Source: Aculops lycopersici
Taxonomy: Eukaryota; Arthropoda; Arachnida; Trombidiformes; Eriophyidae
Assembly: GCA_015350385.1 (NCBI GenBank)
Contig: WNKI01000003.1
Span: forward strand, 2,707,995 to 2,734,880
DNA length: 26,886 bases
Direction: 5' to 3'
Below, in pieces: positions 26,340 to 26,886 of this stretch; position 1 is the stretch's first letter; the number at the start of each line of letters is the position of its first letter. The notes beneath the pieces are model-generated. The model was given only the letters and a program-made list of their open reading frames with translations, was not told the origin of the DNA and did no database searches. The position numbers and the translations under genes were made by a program.

Positions 26340-26651
26340 CTAAACTTCTTCGGTGATGATAACGCGATTGCGGCTGCTGTGCCTGCGATTTGGATTTTCG
26401 ACCACATACCTCTCTAGCTGGCGGGCCAACACGGCGTTGAACTGATCCTCTGCCACCTCGCGAAGTGCTAAATTAGCTTCGCGATTGACGGTCGCCCTAA
26501 TTGTTTCCCGTAGCTCCGTGGCATCAACTGTGGGCACCTGGTTGTAAACTTGGTTAGCTGGCGTCGGACCTTGCCTGGTTGCTAGTAGCAGACTTAATTG
26601 CTGCCACATGCTTGGTGGGCTACATTTGAGGTAGCAACAAAATAATAACAT
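26340..26651 (-). CDS. last ORF of the second LTR element (103 aa, function unassigned)
   Basis: ATG at 26651 (a TTG three codons upstream is not convincing), stop TAG at 26340-26342, 46 bp before the LTR. This layout matches the nested element, where env ends 62 bp before its LTR. The N-terminus is hydrophobic (MLLFCCYLKC). The rest is charged and helical (ELRETIRATVNREANLALRE, then VLARQLERYVVENPNRR). It could be the C-terminal tail of an env or gag product whose start lies upstream with a frame break, or a small accessory ORF. No motif lets me decide. Confidence 0.4.
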   Translation of the reverse strand: MLLFCCYLKCSPPSMWQQLSLLLATRQGPTPANQVYNQVPTVDATELRETIRATVNREANLALREVAEDQFNAVLARQLERYVVENPNRRHSSRNRVIITEEV

Positions 26652-26886
26652 AATCAACAATATTGTTATTGTTGTGACAAAACTGTGTTGTTGTTTTGGA
26701 TAAAAAAAGGAGAAAAAGGAAGATAAAAAAAGGAAAGGAGCTTTCTAGTTTAAATATATTTTTTGTATTTTTTTTATATATGTTTATTCGTGTGTATATA
26801 TTTTGTAACCGTTTTTTTGTACGTATGTACGAGGAGATGAGCGTATGCGTTGAGGAGAACAAAGAACTGGGGCAGTTGTTAGTAAA
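26652..26886. other. AT-rich right edge, presumed interior of the second LTR element
   Basis: Poly-A/T-rich sequence with a TATATATA-like patch. The minus-strand frame 26620-26862 is Lys/Ile/Phe/Leu-rich, as expected from AT-rich DNA, and shows no domain. Nothing else seen. Confidence 0.4.

Noticed and set aside
1..26886. CRISPR arrays, bacterial operons or phage genes
   Set aside because: There are no spaced direct repeats, the genes are eukaryotic in type, and one has a spliceosomal intron.

Overview
The window looks like nuclear DNA from an invertebrate animal, most likely an arthropod, possibly a chelicerate such as a mite. The taxon is an inference. It rests on an agrin-type NtA domain, an arthropod-like secreted His/Gly tail protein, CAA/CAG/GAC-rich coding microsatellites, one short GT-AG intron, and a Ty3/gypsy element with an envelope-like region. 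There are no operons or Shine-Dalgarno sites. A 557-base run of N (10517-11073) is an assembly gap next to a CT microsatellite.

Host genes, left to right. An agrin-like secreted NtA + follistatin/Kazal protein (+, 1485-2366) converges on a small secreted His-rich protein (-, 2504-3058). A 1360-residue secreted, disordered protein of alternating Gln-rich, acidic and poly-basic blocks follows (+, 3806-7888). Next is a two-exon alpha-carbonic anhydrase with a long Asp/Asn-rich insert (-, 8277-9729). After about 3.7 kb of non-coding, gap-containing DNA come three intronless minus-strand housekeeping genes: an SSAT-like GNAT acetyltransferase (13407-13955), cornichon (14643-15104) and a type II DnaJ/Hsp40 (15752-16837). 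They share no evident pathway.

The right 10 kb is a transposon nest. A Tc1/mariner element with 46-bp inverted repeats (17363-25636) carries a transposase that is split between its second and third catalytic residues by a complete Ty3/gypsy retrotransposon (18506-25233). The retrotransposon has identical 206-bp LTRs and a 4-bp AGCT target duplication. Its protease-RT-RNaseH-integrase region runs without a stop into an envelope-like glycoprotein region (one 1890-codon frame), while its gag is interrupted by a TAG and a frame change. A probable LTR remnant (17108-17303, -) lies between the DnaJ gene and the Tc1 element. The 3' end of another LTR element enters from the right edge (-, 26101-26651), and its U3 holds a three-armed palindrome.

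I found no tRNA, rRNA or CRISPR array. The most interesting items are the nested insertion, the pol-env fusion combined with broken gag in an otherwise pristine element, the three-armed palindrome, the short agrin-like gene, the carbonic anhydrase insert and the two-cysteine giant disordered protein.
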